Assembly: GCA_963729215.1 (NCBI GenBank)
Contig: CAVSND010000019.1
Location: 62,001-126,000 of the forward strand
Direction of reading: 5' to 3'
Length of the DNA stretch: 64,000 nt
DNA from: CAVQJU01 sp963729215
Lineage (GTDB): Bacteria > Acidobacteriota > Vicinamibacteria > Vicinamibacterales > CAVVIG01
Part shown: in pieces, positions 55,939 through 63,108 of the stretch
Layout: the number at the start of each line of letters is the position of its first letter
Position numbering within the stretch: position 1 is the stretch's first letter
Notes under the pieces: generated by a model
The model's database searches: none
Told to the model about the DNA's origin: nothing
The model's input: the letters and a program-made list of their open reading frames with translations, nothing else
Position numbers and translations under genes: made by a program

Positions 55939-56951
55939 TACATGCCCGATTTCGGCATCGCGACGGCCGAGAGCAGATCGTCCACGATCGAGTCGGTGGT
56001 GATCCCTTCCGACTCCGCCCGGAAGTTGGTGAGCACGCGGTGCCGCAGCACCGGATGCGCCATGGCCCGGATGTCGTCGAAGCTCACGTGATACCGGCCG
56101 CTGGTGATGGCCCGGGCTTTCGCGCCGAGCACGAGATATTGCGCCGCGCGGACGCTGGCGCCGAACGCGACGTACTTCTTCACGGACTCCGGCGCTTCCT
56201 TGGCCTTCGGCCGGCTGGTGCGCACGAGGTGCAGCGCGTAGCGCATGACAGGCTCTGCGACCGGCACGCGGCGGACGAGGCGCTGAAATGCAACGAGATC
56301 GGGCCCGGTCACCGGGCGGTTGTATTTCGGATCCACGATCGCGGTCGTCGTCCGCACGACGTCGAACTCTTCGTCTTCCGGCGGGTGCTCGATGACGATG
56401 TGGAACATGAAGCGGTCGAGCTGCGCTTCGGGCAGCGGATACGTGCCTTCGAGCTCGATGGGGTTCTGCGTCGCGAACACGAAGAACGGCTCGTCGAGGG
56501 TGTACGTGCGCCCCTGGATGGTGACGCGGTGTTCCTGCATGGCTTCGAGCAGCGCGGCCTGGGTCTTGGGCGGTGTGCGGTTGATTTCGTCCGCGAGGAC
56601 GATATTGGCGAACACCGGTCCCGGGGCGAACACCATCTGGCGCCGGCCGGTGCCGGGGTCTTCCTGGATGATGTCGGTGCCCGTGATGTCGGAAGGCATC
56701 AGATCCGGCGTGAACTGGATCCGGTTGAATTTCAGCTCGAGCACCTGGGCCAGCGTCGCGATGAGGAGCGTCTTCGCCAGCCCGGGGACGCCGACGATCA
56801 GGCTGTTGCCGCCGACAAAGAGCGTCAGCAGGACCAGTTCGATGACATCGCCCTGGCCGACGATTCGTTTCTGCAGCTCGGCGATGATGGCCTTGCGGCC
56901 CGCGTTCATCTTGTCGGCGAGTGCCACATCATCTACGGATTCGAGTTCCAC
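55938..56951 (-). CDS. MoxR family AAA+ ATPase
   Basis: 337 residues. I choose the GTG at 56949-56951, five bases after AGGAG; a TTG nine codons upstream lacks a site. Walker A is GVPGLAKT, Walker B is IVLADEINR, sensor 1 is FVFATQNPIELEGTYPLPEAQLDRF and the C-terminal helical lid ends with VRAAQYLVLGAKARAITSGRYHVSFDDIRAMAHPVLRHR. It belongs to the standard MoxR subgroup that acts as an ATP-driven chaperone for VWA-domain partners at the cytoplasmic face. In this operon its probable clients are the DUF58 protein and the two VWA membrane proteins. Its stop overlaps the DUF58 start. Confidence 0.95.
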   Translation of the reverse strand: MELESVDDVALADKMNAGRKAIIAELQKRIVGQGDVIELVLLTLFVGGNSLIVGVPGLAKTLLIATLAQVLELKFNRIQFTPDLMPSDITGTDIIQEDPGTGRRQMVFAPGPVFANIVLADEINRTPPKTQAALLEAMQEHRVTIQGRTYTLDEPFFVFATQNPIELEGTYPLPEAQLDRFMFHIVIEHPPEDEEFDVVRTTTAIVDPKYNRPVTGPDLVAFQRLVRRVPVAEPVMRYALHLVRTSRPKAKEAPESVKKYVAFGASVRAAQYLVLGAKARAITSGRYHVSFDDIRAMAHPVLRHRVLTNFRAESEGITTDSIVDDLLSAVAMPKSGM

Positions 56952-56992
56952 GGTCGCTCCTGTTCGGCCTGCGGTCAATCTGTCGAAATGAA

Positions 56993-57024
56993 ATGACTAG
57001 ATGACCAGATGACTAGATGACCAG
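56993..57024. repeat. Direct repeat, 8-bp unit ATGAC(T/C)AG x4
   Basis: Two exact copies of the 16-base ATGACTAGATGACCAG stand head to tail, followed by a partial ATT. The array is in the 88-base gap between the MoxR start and the DUF4159 stop. It is a direct, not inverted, array, and being AT-richer than its surroundings it stands out clearly. Function unknown. Confidence 0.85.
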
Positions 57025-57039
57025 ATTCGTTAGTTCGCC

Positions 57040-57828
57040 CTAGTGCGTCATGCCATAGATGACGTAGTTCACGCCCAGTTTGTACGCTTCGTTCGATTCG
57101 TCGATCGGCCGGAAGCCGGTCGGTGAAAATTCCCAGAAGTCCGAGATGTCGGTGTTGTGATTCGCGATGACCATCAGCCGCTTCGTCGGGTCGTTGTCCT
57201 CGAACAGGCCGAACAGCTCGACGCGTCCGCGATCGTAGGACTGGGGGATGATGTCGAACGACTCGATCTTGAAGAACGAATCGTACACCTGCATCTTCGG
57301 GTCCATCGGGATGAAGTGGGCGTCCGGCAGCGCGCGGTGCATGTTCGATTCGAAGTTCGTCCAGCCGCCGCCGCCGCGGAAGTCGCTGCGGAAGTCGTCG
57401 AAAATGATGAAGCCGCCCTTGAGCAGGTACGCGCGGAGACCGGCGGCCTCCTTGTCGCTCATCTCCCAGAAGCCGGCTTCGGTCATGTACGCGACCGGAT
57501 ACTTGAACAGCTCCGGATCGTCCAGCCGCAGGACGTTGCTGTCGTCCATGTGCGGGGCGAGATAACTGACTTCGTTGAGGATCTTCGTGAGGTTGCGCTC
57601 GCCCTTCGGATATCCGTGCGCCCAGGCCGGCAGGCCGCGATAGTAATAGCCGCCGGGCCCCACCGTGTACCGGATTCGCGCGAACGTGAATTTGCCGTCG
57701 TACGGGATGTTGTGCGTGGGCGGCTCGTATCCCGTCCCGTCCGAGAAGAATCGCTGGGCGAACGCCGTACTCGCCGCCGCAAATATAGCCACGGCCGCCG
57801 CGGAGACGAGGAGCCGGGCTCGTCTCAT
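57040..57828 (-). CDS. DUF4159 domain exported protein
   Basis: 262 residues with a signal peptide (LVSAAAVAIFAAASTAFAQ). The DUF4159 core is FTFARIRYT ... YPKGERNLTKILNEVSYLAPHMDD, then GLRAYLLKGGFIIFDDFR (a class-I-amidotransferase-like strand-loop), MHRALPDAHFIPMDPKM, SFDIIPQSYDRGRVELFGLFEDNDPTKRLMVIANHNTDISDFWEFS and a C-terminal AYKLGVNYVIYGMTH. The domain is common next to MoxR/VWA proteins; its activity is not known. The ATG overlaps the stop of the caspase-like gene (ATGA), so translation is coupled. Confidence 0.88.
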   Translation of the reverse strand: MRRARLLVSAAAVAIFAAASTAFAQRFFSDGTGYEPPTHNIPYDGKFTFARIRYTVGPGGYYYRGLPAWAHGYPKGERNLTKILNEVSYLAPHMDDSNVLRLDDPELFKYPVAYMTEAGFWEMSDKEAAGLRAYLLKGGFIIFDDFRSDFRGGGGWTNFESNMHRALPDAHFIPMDPKMQVYDSFFKIESFDIIPQSYDRGRVELFGLFEDNDPTKRLMVIANHNTDISDFWEFSPTGFRPIDESNEAYKLGVNYVIYGMTH

Positions 57829-58807
57829 TTCTTGTTCTCGCGTTCACGAATCGCGCGCGTCTTGAGCGCCAGGTCGGTGAGGAGTTTTTCGCTCTGCCGC
57901 TCGTACTCGGCGGGGTCCATCGAGTCTTTCCTGAGCTTCAGGGCCGCCACCTGATTCTCCAGGACGCGTTGCGCCTCGAGGAGCTCCCGCAGCTCGGGGT
58001 CTGCCACCTTCGCGGTCGCCGCCATCTTCGCCCGATCGGATTCGAGGAACAGCGTCCCGGCGAACTTGCCTTCGCGGCCATCGTCGAGCGCCGCGTGCTC
58101 GGTCTGGATGTACCCGCCCTTCGTATAGGTGGCGGCGACCTTCGTCTTCGCGTATTCGAAGGCTTCCGCCACGGACACGCGTCCGTTGCGATCCGTGTCG
58201 GCGGCGGTGTCTTTGAGGGCTTCGGCAAAGAACGACGCGAACCGCGTCTCGTTGCGCTCGCCGCCAGTCTTGGTGGCCGTGACGATGGTGCGCCCCGGCC
58301 CGGCGAGCGGGGCGAGGAATCCGCCGCTCGAGCTCGCGGTGTTCACGAACACGATCCGCTGCGCGAGTACCTTCGAGAGCAGGCCGGCGTAGTCCTCCGC
58401 GGACAGATCGGGCCCGGCCAGGTTGAACGCGGCCTGGCGCCCGTCGAAGCTGCCGTGCCCGATGAGGACGATGAACACTTCGTCCGCGGCCTGGGCACGG
58501 GCCGCGAGATCGGCGAACGCCTTCTGCACGTTGTCGCGTGTGGATCGGGCCTTGATCCGCCCGGGCGCGAGCTCGGGCTTGTCGCCAAGATACGTGATCG
58601 TGTCGTCCGTGAGCCCGCCGCGTTCCTTCGCCGCGTCGATGATCGTCGTCGCCCACTGGTGAAACTGGGTCGTGTGCTCGTCATCGCCGCCGACACCTGT
58701 GATGACCAGCAGGTGAGTGTCCTGAGCGAACGCCGGCCGGGCGACGGCGAGCGCACAGCGAGCACGAGCCACGAGGCACGAGCCACGAGCCTCCTCGTGC
58801 CGATCAT
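57825..58807 (-). CDS. Caspase-fold/C13-like exported protein lacking the expected catalytic cysteine, frame break in the signal region
   Basis: About 325 residues. Core: THLLVITGVGGDDEHTTQFHQWA, DEVFIVLIGHGSFDGRQAAFNL (the GHG histidine), then FVNTASSSGGFLAPLAGPGRTIVTATKTGGERNETRFASFFAEAL and a DTDRNGRVSVAEAFEYAK EF-hand-like loop. In active peptidases of this fold the strand after GHG carries a Cys; here it is TASSSG, with serines only, so activity is doubtful or altered. A Lys/Arg/Glu coiled coil ends the protein. The ATG at 58805-58807 overlaps the upstream TGA (ATGA) but is out of frame with the body; the frames meet over a heptamer array (58764-58791). Translation is coupled to DUF4159 downstream. 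Confidence 0.75.
58764..58791 (-). repeat. Four 7-bp tandem units (GGCTCGT) inside the caspase-like gene's signal region
   Basis: On the minus strand GGCTCGT-GGCTCGT-GCCTCGT-GGCTCGT, inside the coding start. A unit length of seven is not a multiple of three, so gain or loss of one unit changes the reading frame of the gene. With the present four units, the overlapping ATG at 58807 is out of frame with the protein body; five units would put it in frame. Confidence 0.8.
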
Positions 58808-61104
58808 GCGAGGCCTCGCACGCGGCGGTACGCCCACTCGGTGCCCATCAGGCCGAGCATGAGCAGCAGCAGCGCAGGCATGTCCCACAGGTCGCGTTCT
58901 TCGACCACCGTGACGCCGCGTCCGGTATAGCTGACGGCCTCGGGCAGGGTGGCCGCGTTCGACGGCGTGAAGAAGCGGCCGCCCGTTTCCTCCGCGATGC
59001 GCTTCAGGAGCGAGGCGCGCATGCTGGCGTCGAAGTACTCCGCGTCGCCAGCCGCCGCGCGTACGTGAATCGTGCTCGCGCCGAGCGTCTTCTGCTCGCC
59101 GCCGGAACGAACGGCTTCGACATTGACCGCGTAAGCGCCCGCCTCGTCGGGCACGAAGCTGGCCTTGTATTCGCCGTCGCGCGTGACGGTCCACTCCATC
59201 GGCACTTCGCTCTTCTTGCCGGAAGGCGACGTCACCGTGGCGACCACGTGGCTGTCGTTGACGGCGGTGAAGGCCGAGTCGGCGACCTCCGCAGAAATCT
59301 TCACCGGCTCACCGGGTTCGACGCGGTCCTGCGTCGTCATGACCTCGACCGGATCGGGCACATCATCGACGAGCCACCGGACGAGGCGACGCCAGAACGT
59401 GGCGTGGGTGGCGTCCTCGACGGCCATCTTGGCGTCCATGCGCCAGAGCCACGAGTCCTGGATCGGCATCGCGAGCGCCTTGCCGCGTCCATAGCGCTGG
59501 TACGCGAGCACGATCTGATCCTGCCGGCTCTTGTCGGTCGCGTTGAGCAGCGTCGTCGCGCCGGGCTTGACGGCCCGAATCGGATTGACGGCGCTCACTT
59601 CCGGCATGTCGTTCCAGCGCGTGGTCGAGCCGGCCTCGGTGTCGGCGATTTGCGTGACCGGGGAAGACGTGCCGGCCCGCGTGGGCCTCACGAGCAGCGT
59701 GCTGAGGTAAGCGGCCGATGAAGGGCGGCCGCTACCCGAATCGAGCACGACCGGCAGCACTTCGCCGACCGGCGTGCCGGCCCAGCCGCCTTCGGCAAAC
59801 GACCGGCGGCCGCCCAGCATCAGCAGGCCGCCGCCCCGCTTGTTCACGAAGTCGGCGATCATCCGGAGCTGCTCGGGCGTGAACGCCGCGGCTTCCACGC
59901 TGCCGAGGATCAAGCCGCGGTAGGCGAACAGCTCCTCGCGCGTTTTGGGAAATCCGGTGGCCAGCTCGTCAGGCGACGAGAGGTCGCGGCGGTAGTACTT
60001 GTTCTCCGCCGTGCGGATCAGCATCGCCACCTGCAGGTTCTGGTCGTTTTCGACCGCCAGGTGCACCCACTTGGCCTCGGCGCGCGGCTCGCCTTCGAAG
60101 TACAGGACCTTCTCGCGGCGGTCGCGCACTTCGAGCAGCGCGTCGCGCGCGTTGTTCTGCGCGACTTCTTCGCCGTCCTGCTGCGGCACACGGAAGCGGA
60201 ACAGCCGTGCGCCCGGCTCCTTGACGGTGAAATGCACGCGCGCCGTCAGCGACTGGCCGTCCGGCGGCAACGTAATCTGTTCGGTCGTCACGATGCGCCC
60301 TTGATCTTCGACGTTCAGGGGCACCGTGCGGCCGCCGTACCCTGTCTGCGTGACGACGACGTCCACGACGAGCGTCGACCCTTTGAGGACCGTTCGCGGA
60401 ATTTCGACGCGCGAGATCTGGATGTCGCGCGTGAAGTGTTCCTGGCCGAGGCCGACGGTGAAGACGGGAATCGAGCGGGCCTTGAGGCTGGCCAGCGATT
60501 CATCGAGCGAGGCATCGGAGGTATCGGCGCCGTCGGTCACCATGACGAGCCCGGCGAGGGGCAATCCGGAAAGCTCATCGCGCGCGCGCTCGAGCGCGTC
60601 GCCCAGCTTCGTGGACGTGCCGTCGTATTTCAGTTCGGATGCCGACCCGAGCCGCCCCGCAGACGACGAGAACCTGAAGAAGCGCAGGACGAAGCGCTCC
60701 TGGAGGGTCTTGAGCAGCGCGGCATTCGGCCCGGACAGCTCGCGCTGCACGAACTGGCTGCGCGGCTCGCCTTCTCGATCGGCGATCGCCATGCTGCGCG
60801 AATCGTCAATCAGGACGCCGAGGAAATTCTGCTGCGGAACGGCGGCCTTGAGAATCAGCGTCGGCCGGATGAGACAGAACAGGAGCACCGCCACCAGGAG
60901 CAGCCGCAATCCGACGAGCACCGCTTTGTCCCGGGACGAGCCTTCGCTCGCAATCGATCGGTAAGTCAGCAGCGCGGCGGCCGCGATGCCGGCCGCCAGC
61001 AGCAGCCCCACGAGCAGCGGCCGGGACACACCCAGCGCGAAGTCGCCCTGTTGAAAGACCAGGAGCGGATACTTGAACAGGAACCGGAAAGCCGCGTCCA
61101 GCAT
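58804..61104 (-). CDS. VWA-fold membrane protein with amidotransferase-like domain (first gene of the MoxR operon)
   Basis: 766 residues. Two N-terminal helices (PLLVGLLLAAGIAAAALLTY; AVLVGLRLLLVAVLLFCLI) precede a VWA-like fold (FLGVLIDDSRSMAIAD ... LPLAGLVMVTDGADTSD; DDSRS is the MIDAS). Beta-sandwich domains come next, then a GATase1-like region (YRGLILGSVEAAAFTPEQLRMIADFVNKRGGGLLMLGG) and a final helix near the C-terminus (MPALLLLMLGLMGTEWAYR). This matches the large periplasmic membrane protein that often accompanies MoxR-DUF58-BatA genes. The ATG at 61102-61104 follows a TTG that could also serve. It is divergent from rdgB across 45 bases, where a promoter for the operon should lie. Confidence 0.85.
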   Translation of the reverse strand: MLDAAFRFLFKYPLLVFQQGDFALGVSRPLLVGLLLAAGIAAAALLTYRSIASEGSSRDKAVLVGLRLLLVAVLLFCLIRPTLILKAAVPQQNFLGVLIDDSRSMAIADREGEPRSQFVQRELSGPNAALLKTLQERFVLRFFRFSSSAGRLGSASELKYDGTSTKLGDALERARDELSGLPLAGLVMVTDGADTSDASLDESLASLKARSIPVFTVGLGQEHFTRDIQISRVEIPRTVLKGSTLVVDVVVTQTGYGGRTVPLNVEDQGRIVTTEQITLPPDGQSLTARVHFTVKEPGARLFRFRVPQQDGEEVAQNNARDALLEVRDRREKVLYFEGEPRAEAKWVHLAVENDQNLQVAMLIRTAENKYYRRDLSSPDELATGFPKTREELFAYRGLILGSVEAAAFTPEQLRMIADFVNKRGGGLLMLGGRRSFAEGGWAGTPVGEVLPVVLDSGSGRPSSAAYLSTLLVRPTRAGTSSPVTQIADTEAGSTTRWNDMPEVSAVNPIRAVKPGATTLLNATDKSRQDQIVLAYQRYGRGKALAMPIQDSWLWRMDAKMAVEDATHATFWRRLVRWLVDDVPDPVEVMTTQDRVEPGEPVKISAEVADSAFTAVNDSHVVATVTSPSGKKSEVPMEWTVTRDGEYKASFVPDEAGAYAVNVEAVRSGGEQKTLGASTIHVRAAAGDAEYFDASMRASLLKRIAEETGGRFFTPSNAATLPEAVSYTGRGVTVVEERDLWDMPALLLLMLGLMGTEWAYRRVRGLA

Positions 61105-61149
61105 CAAGGCGCCATTCTACGTCGCCTTCTCATATTATTTGTAGCGCCC

Positions 61150-61758
61150 ATGCCGAGGCTTGCCGTTGCCACCACCAACCGCGGCAAGCTCCGCGAAATC
61201 GCGGAGATGCTGAAGGGGTTGCCGTTCGAGATCGTGACGCTCGCGGACTGGCCCGATGTCGGGGCCCCTGAAGAAAACGGACGCACATTCGCCGAGAACG
61301 CGCGCCTGAAGGCGTTGTACTACGCCGCCCGCACCGGCGAATTGACGGTCGCGGAGGACTCCGGTCTCGAGATCGACGAGCTCGGCGGTGCGCCCGGGAT
61401 CGAGTCGGCGCGTTTCGGAGGCCCTGACTCTACTTACGCTGAGAAATTCGACCTTATTTACAGCAGGCTGCGCGCGAACGGTCCAGGCGACGCCGCCGGG
61501 AGCCCGGCGCGTTTCGTCTGTGCGCTGGCGCTCGTGCGGGACGGCCGGATCCTGTTTGAATCGCGTGGTGTCGTCGAAGGCCGGATTGCACCGGAACCCC
61601 GGGGGAGCGGCGGATTTGGCTACGACCCGATCTTCTTCTATCCGCCGTTCGGGTGCACGCTGGCCGAGGCTGGCGACCGCAAGGCCGCGGTGAGCCATCG
61701 GGGCGAGGCGTTCAGGGCGCTCCGCGGATTTCTCGAGCGCCGGCAAACGTCCGGCTGA
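61150..61758 (+). CDS. rdgB: XTP/dITP diphosphatase (RdgB/HAM1)
   Basis: 202 residues. The enzyme hydrolyses non-canonical purine triphosphates (XTP, dITP) in the cytosol. Motifs: VATTNRGKLREIAEML at the N-terminus, the metal/phosphate region GRTFAENARLKALYYA, TVAEDSGLEIDELGGAPGIESARF, then GSGGFGYDPIFFYPPFG and KAAVSHRGEAFRALRGFL. All signature residues are intact. The last residues (RRQTSG) and the TGA stop come from the REP-like element D, so its natural C-terminus may have been a little different. It is convergent with rph; in many bacteria rph and rdgB are co-directional neighbours. Confidence 0.95.
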   Translation: MPRLAVATTNRGKLREIAEMLKGLPFEIVTLADWPDVGAPEENGRTFAENARLKALYYAARTGELTVAEDSGLEIDELGGAPGIESARFGGPDSTYAEKFDLIYSRLRANGPGDAAGSPARFVCALALVRDGRILFESRGVVEGRIAPEPRGSGGFGYDPIFFYPPFGCTLAEAGDRKAAVSHRGEAFRALRGFLERRQTSG

Positions 61759-61800
61759 AGCCGGACGCTACTGTAGCGTCCGCCTTCAGGCGGACGTGAA
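61745..61800. repeat. REP-like element, copy D (arms in alternative order)
   Basis: Here the hairpin AACGTCCGGCTGAAGCCGGACGCTAC comes first and GTAGCGTCCGCCTTCAGGCGGACGTGAA follows, one base apart. Both hairpins have six- or seven-base perfect stems. Stop codons of the two convergent genes fall within it: rdgB TGA at 61756-61758 and rph TGA (complement) at 61786-61788. It can terminate transcription from both sides. Confidence 0.85.
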
Positions 61801-62523
61801 CTTCACCAGGTGACCGACGAGCGCGCGCTGCTTCTCGATGACCTCGCGGATCCCGATGTCAGCCAGATCGAGCAGGCGGTCGAGGCTGTCACGGCCGAAC
61901 GGAATCGCCTCGGCCGTTCCCTGGATCTCGATGAATCGCCCGTCGCCCGTCTTGACGATGTTCATGTCCACTTCGGCGCGCGAGTCGTCCGCATAGGCCA
62001 GGTCGAGCAGCGCCTCGCCGTCCACGATGCCGACGCTGATGGCCGCGACGTAGTCGGTGAGCGGAATCGTCCGCAGGACGTCGCGCTTGCGCAGCGTCTC
62101 CAGCGCCAGCGCGAGGGCGACGAACGCACCGGTGATGGACGCCGTCCGCGTGCCGCCGTCTGCCTGGATCACGTCGCAGTCGATCCAGACTGTTCGCTCG
62201 CCCAGGGCCGGCAGGTTTGTCACCGCCCGCAGCGATCGGCCGATCAGCCGCTGGATCTCCTGCGTCCGGCCCCCGACCTTCCCGGAGCTCGCCTCGCGCT
62301 GCGTCCGCGTGCTGGTCGCGCGCGGCAGCATGCCGTATTCGGCGGTCACCCACCCTTTGCCGCTGTTGCGCAAAAACCCCGGCACGCGATCCTCGACGCT
62401 CGCGGCGCAGATGACGCGCGTGCGGCCGGCTTCGATCAGCACCGATCCTTCCGCGTGCTCGAGGTAGTTCGGGGTAATGACGGTGTGACGGAGTTGATTG
62501 GAGGGCCGCTGGTCGGATCGCAT
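61786..62523 (-). CDS. rph: Ribonuclease PH
   Basis: 245 residues, a phosphorolytic 3'-5' exoribonuclease trimming tRNA ends. Motifs: RPSNQLRHTVITPNYLEHAEGSVLIE, VICAASVEDRVPGFLRNSGKGWVTAEYGMLPRAT, the RNA-binding TRTQREASSGKVGGRTQEIQRLIGRSLRAV, GERTVWIDCDVIQADGGTRTASITGAFVAL and EVDMNIVKTGDGRFIEIQGTAEAIPF, all standard. Length is normal. It lies nine bases after the GerMN gene, which overlaps the amidase gene, so the order amidase-GerMN-rph makes one transcription unit. The stop lies in REP-like element D. Confidence 0.97.
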   Translation of the reverse strand: MRSDQRPSNQLRHTVITPNYLEHAEGSVLIEAGRTRVICAASVEDRVPGFLRNSGKGWVTAEYGMLPRATSTRTQREASSGKVGGRTQEIQRLIGRSLRAVTNLPALGERTVWIDCDVIQADGGTRTASITGAFVALALALETLRKRDVLRTIPLTDYVAAISVGIVDGEALLDLAYADDSRAEVDMNIVKTGDGRFIEIQGTAEAIPFGRDSLDRLLDLADIGIREVIEKQRALVGHLVKFTSA

Positions 62524-62532
62524 CGAACGATT

Positions 62533-63108
62533 CTATTCCACCCAGGACACATTCTTCGTGAGCGGCCGCCGCAGGTCCACGTGGCCGACCAGCGTATCTA
62601 CCTCTTTCCCGTCCACCAGCACCTGCACGGACGTCACCGCCGGCAGGTTCATCGTCAGGGCATTGACGATGGAGTACACCGTAAGCAGTTCGTCAAGGGA
62701 ACCACCCGGATGCGCGGTGACGACGTCGCGGCTCAAATCGACGAACGCGCTGCCGTTGGCGGTCAGGTACAGCGCGCGCAGCGTCGTGCCCGGCGGGACG
62801 GCCGACACGAGCGGCGGCGCGACCGCTGCGATCTGCGCCCGGACGATTTCCCCGGCCTGCGCGGCGGGTCCGTCACCGTACGCGACGTCCCGCTCGACGC
62901 CCGTCAGACGTGTCCCGTCATCGGAGACGTAAAAGAGCCGCGCCTTGATCTTGCGTCCAGGCGCGGCGGCCGCCGGCTTGGCCGCCGGTGCGGCCACGGG
63001 TTTCGCCCGCGGTGCGTACCACCGGGGCAGTCCGACGAACAGCACCCACGCCATTCCGACGACCGCTACGGCCAGCGCGCCGAAGCCGAAGATCTTCGCG
63101 ATCCTCAC
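62533..63108 (-). CDS. GerMN-domain protein, membrane anchored
   Basis: 191 residues. One N-terminal helix (IFGFGALAVAVVGMAWVLFVGLP), an Ala/Pro-rich linker, then the GerMN fold: ARLFYVSDDGTRLTGVERDV, VPPGTTLRALYLTANGSAFVDLSRDVVTAHPGGS, DELLTVYSIVNALTMNLPAVTSVQVLVDGKEVDTLVGHVDLRRPL. The typical glycine after the LS-x-x motif is present. GerMN domains occur in spore germination protein GerM and LpqB; here it is likely a cell-envelope protein working with the amidase. The start overlaps the amidase stop by four bases (ATGA). In Bacillus the order gerM-rph-rdgB is known, so the neighbourhood is conserved. Confidence 0.9.
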   Translation of the reverse strand: MRIAKIFGFGALAVAVVGMAWVLFVGLPRWYAPRAKPVAAPAAKPAAAAPGRKIKARLFYVSDDGTRLTGVERDVAYGDGPAAQAGEIVRAQIAAVAPPLVSAVPPGTTLRALYLTANGSAFVDLSRDVVTAHPGGSLDELLTVYSIVNALTMNLPAVTSVQVLVDGKEVDTLVGHVDLRRPLTKNVSWVE

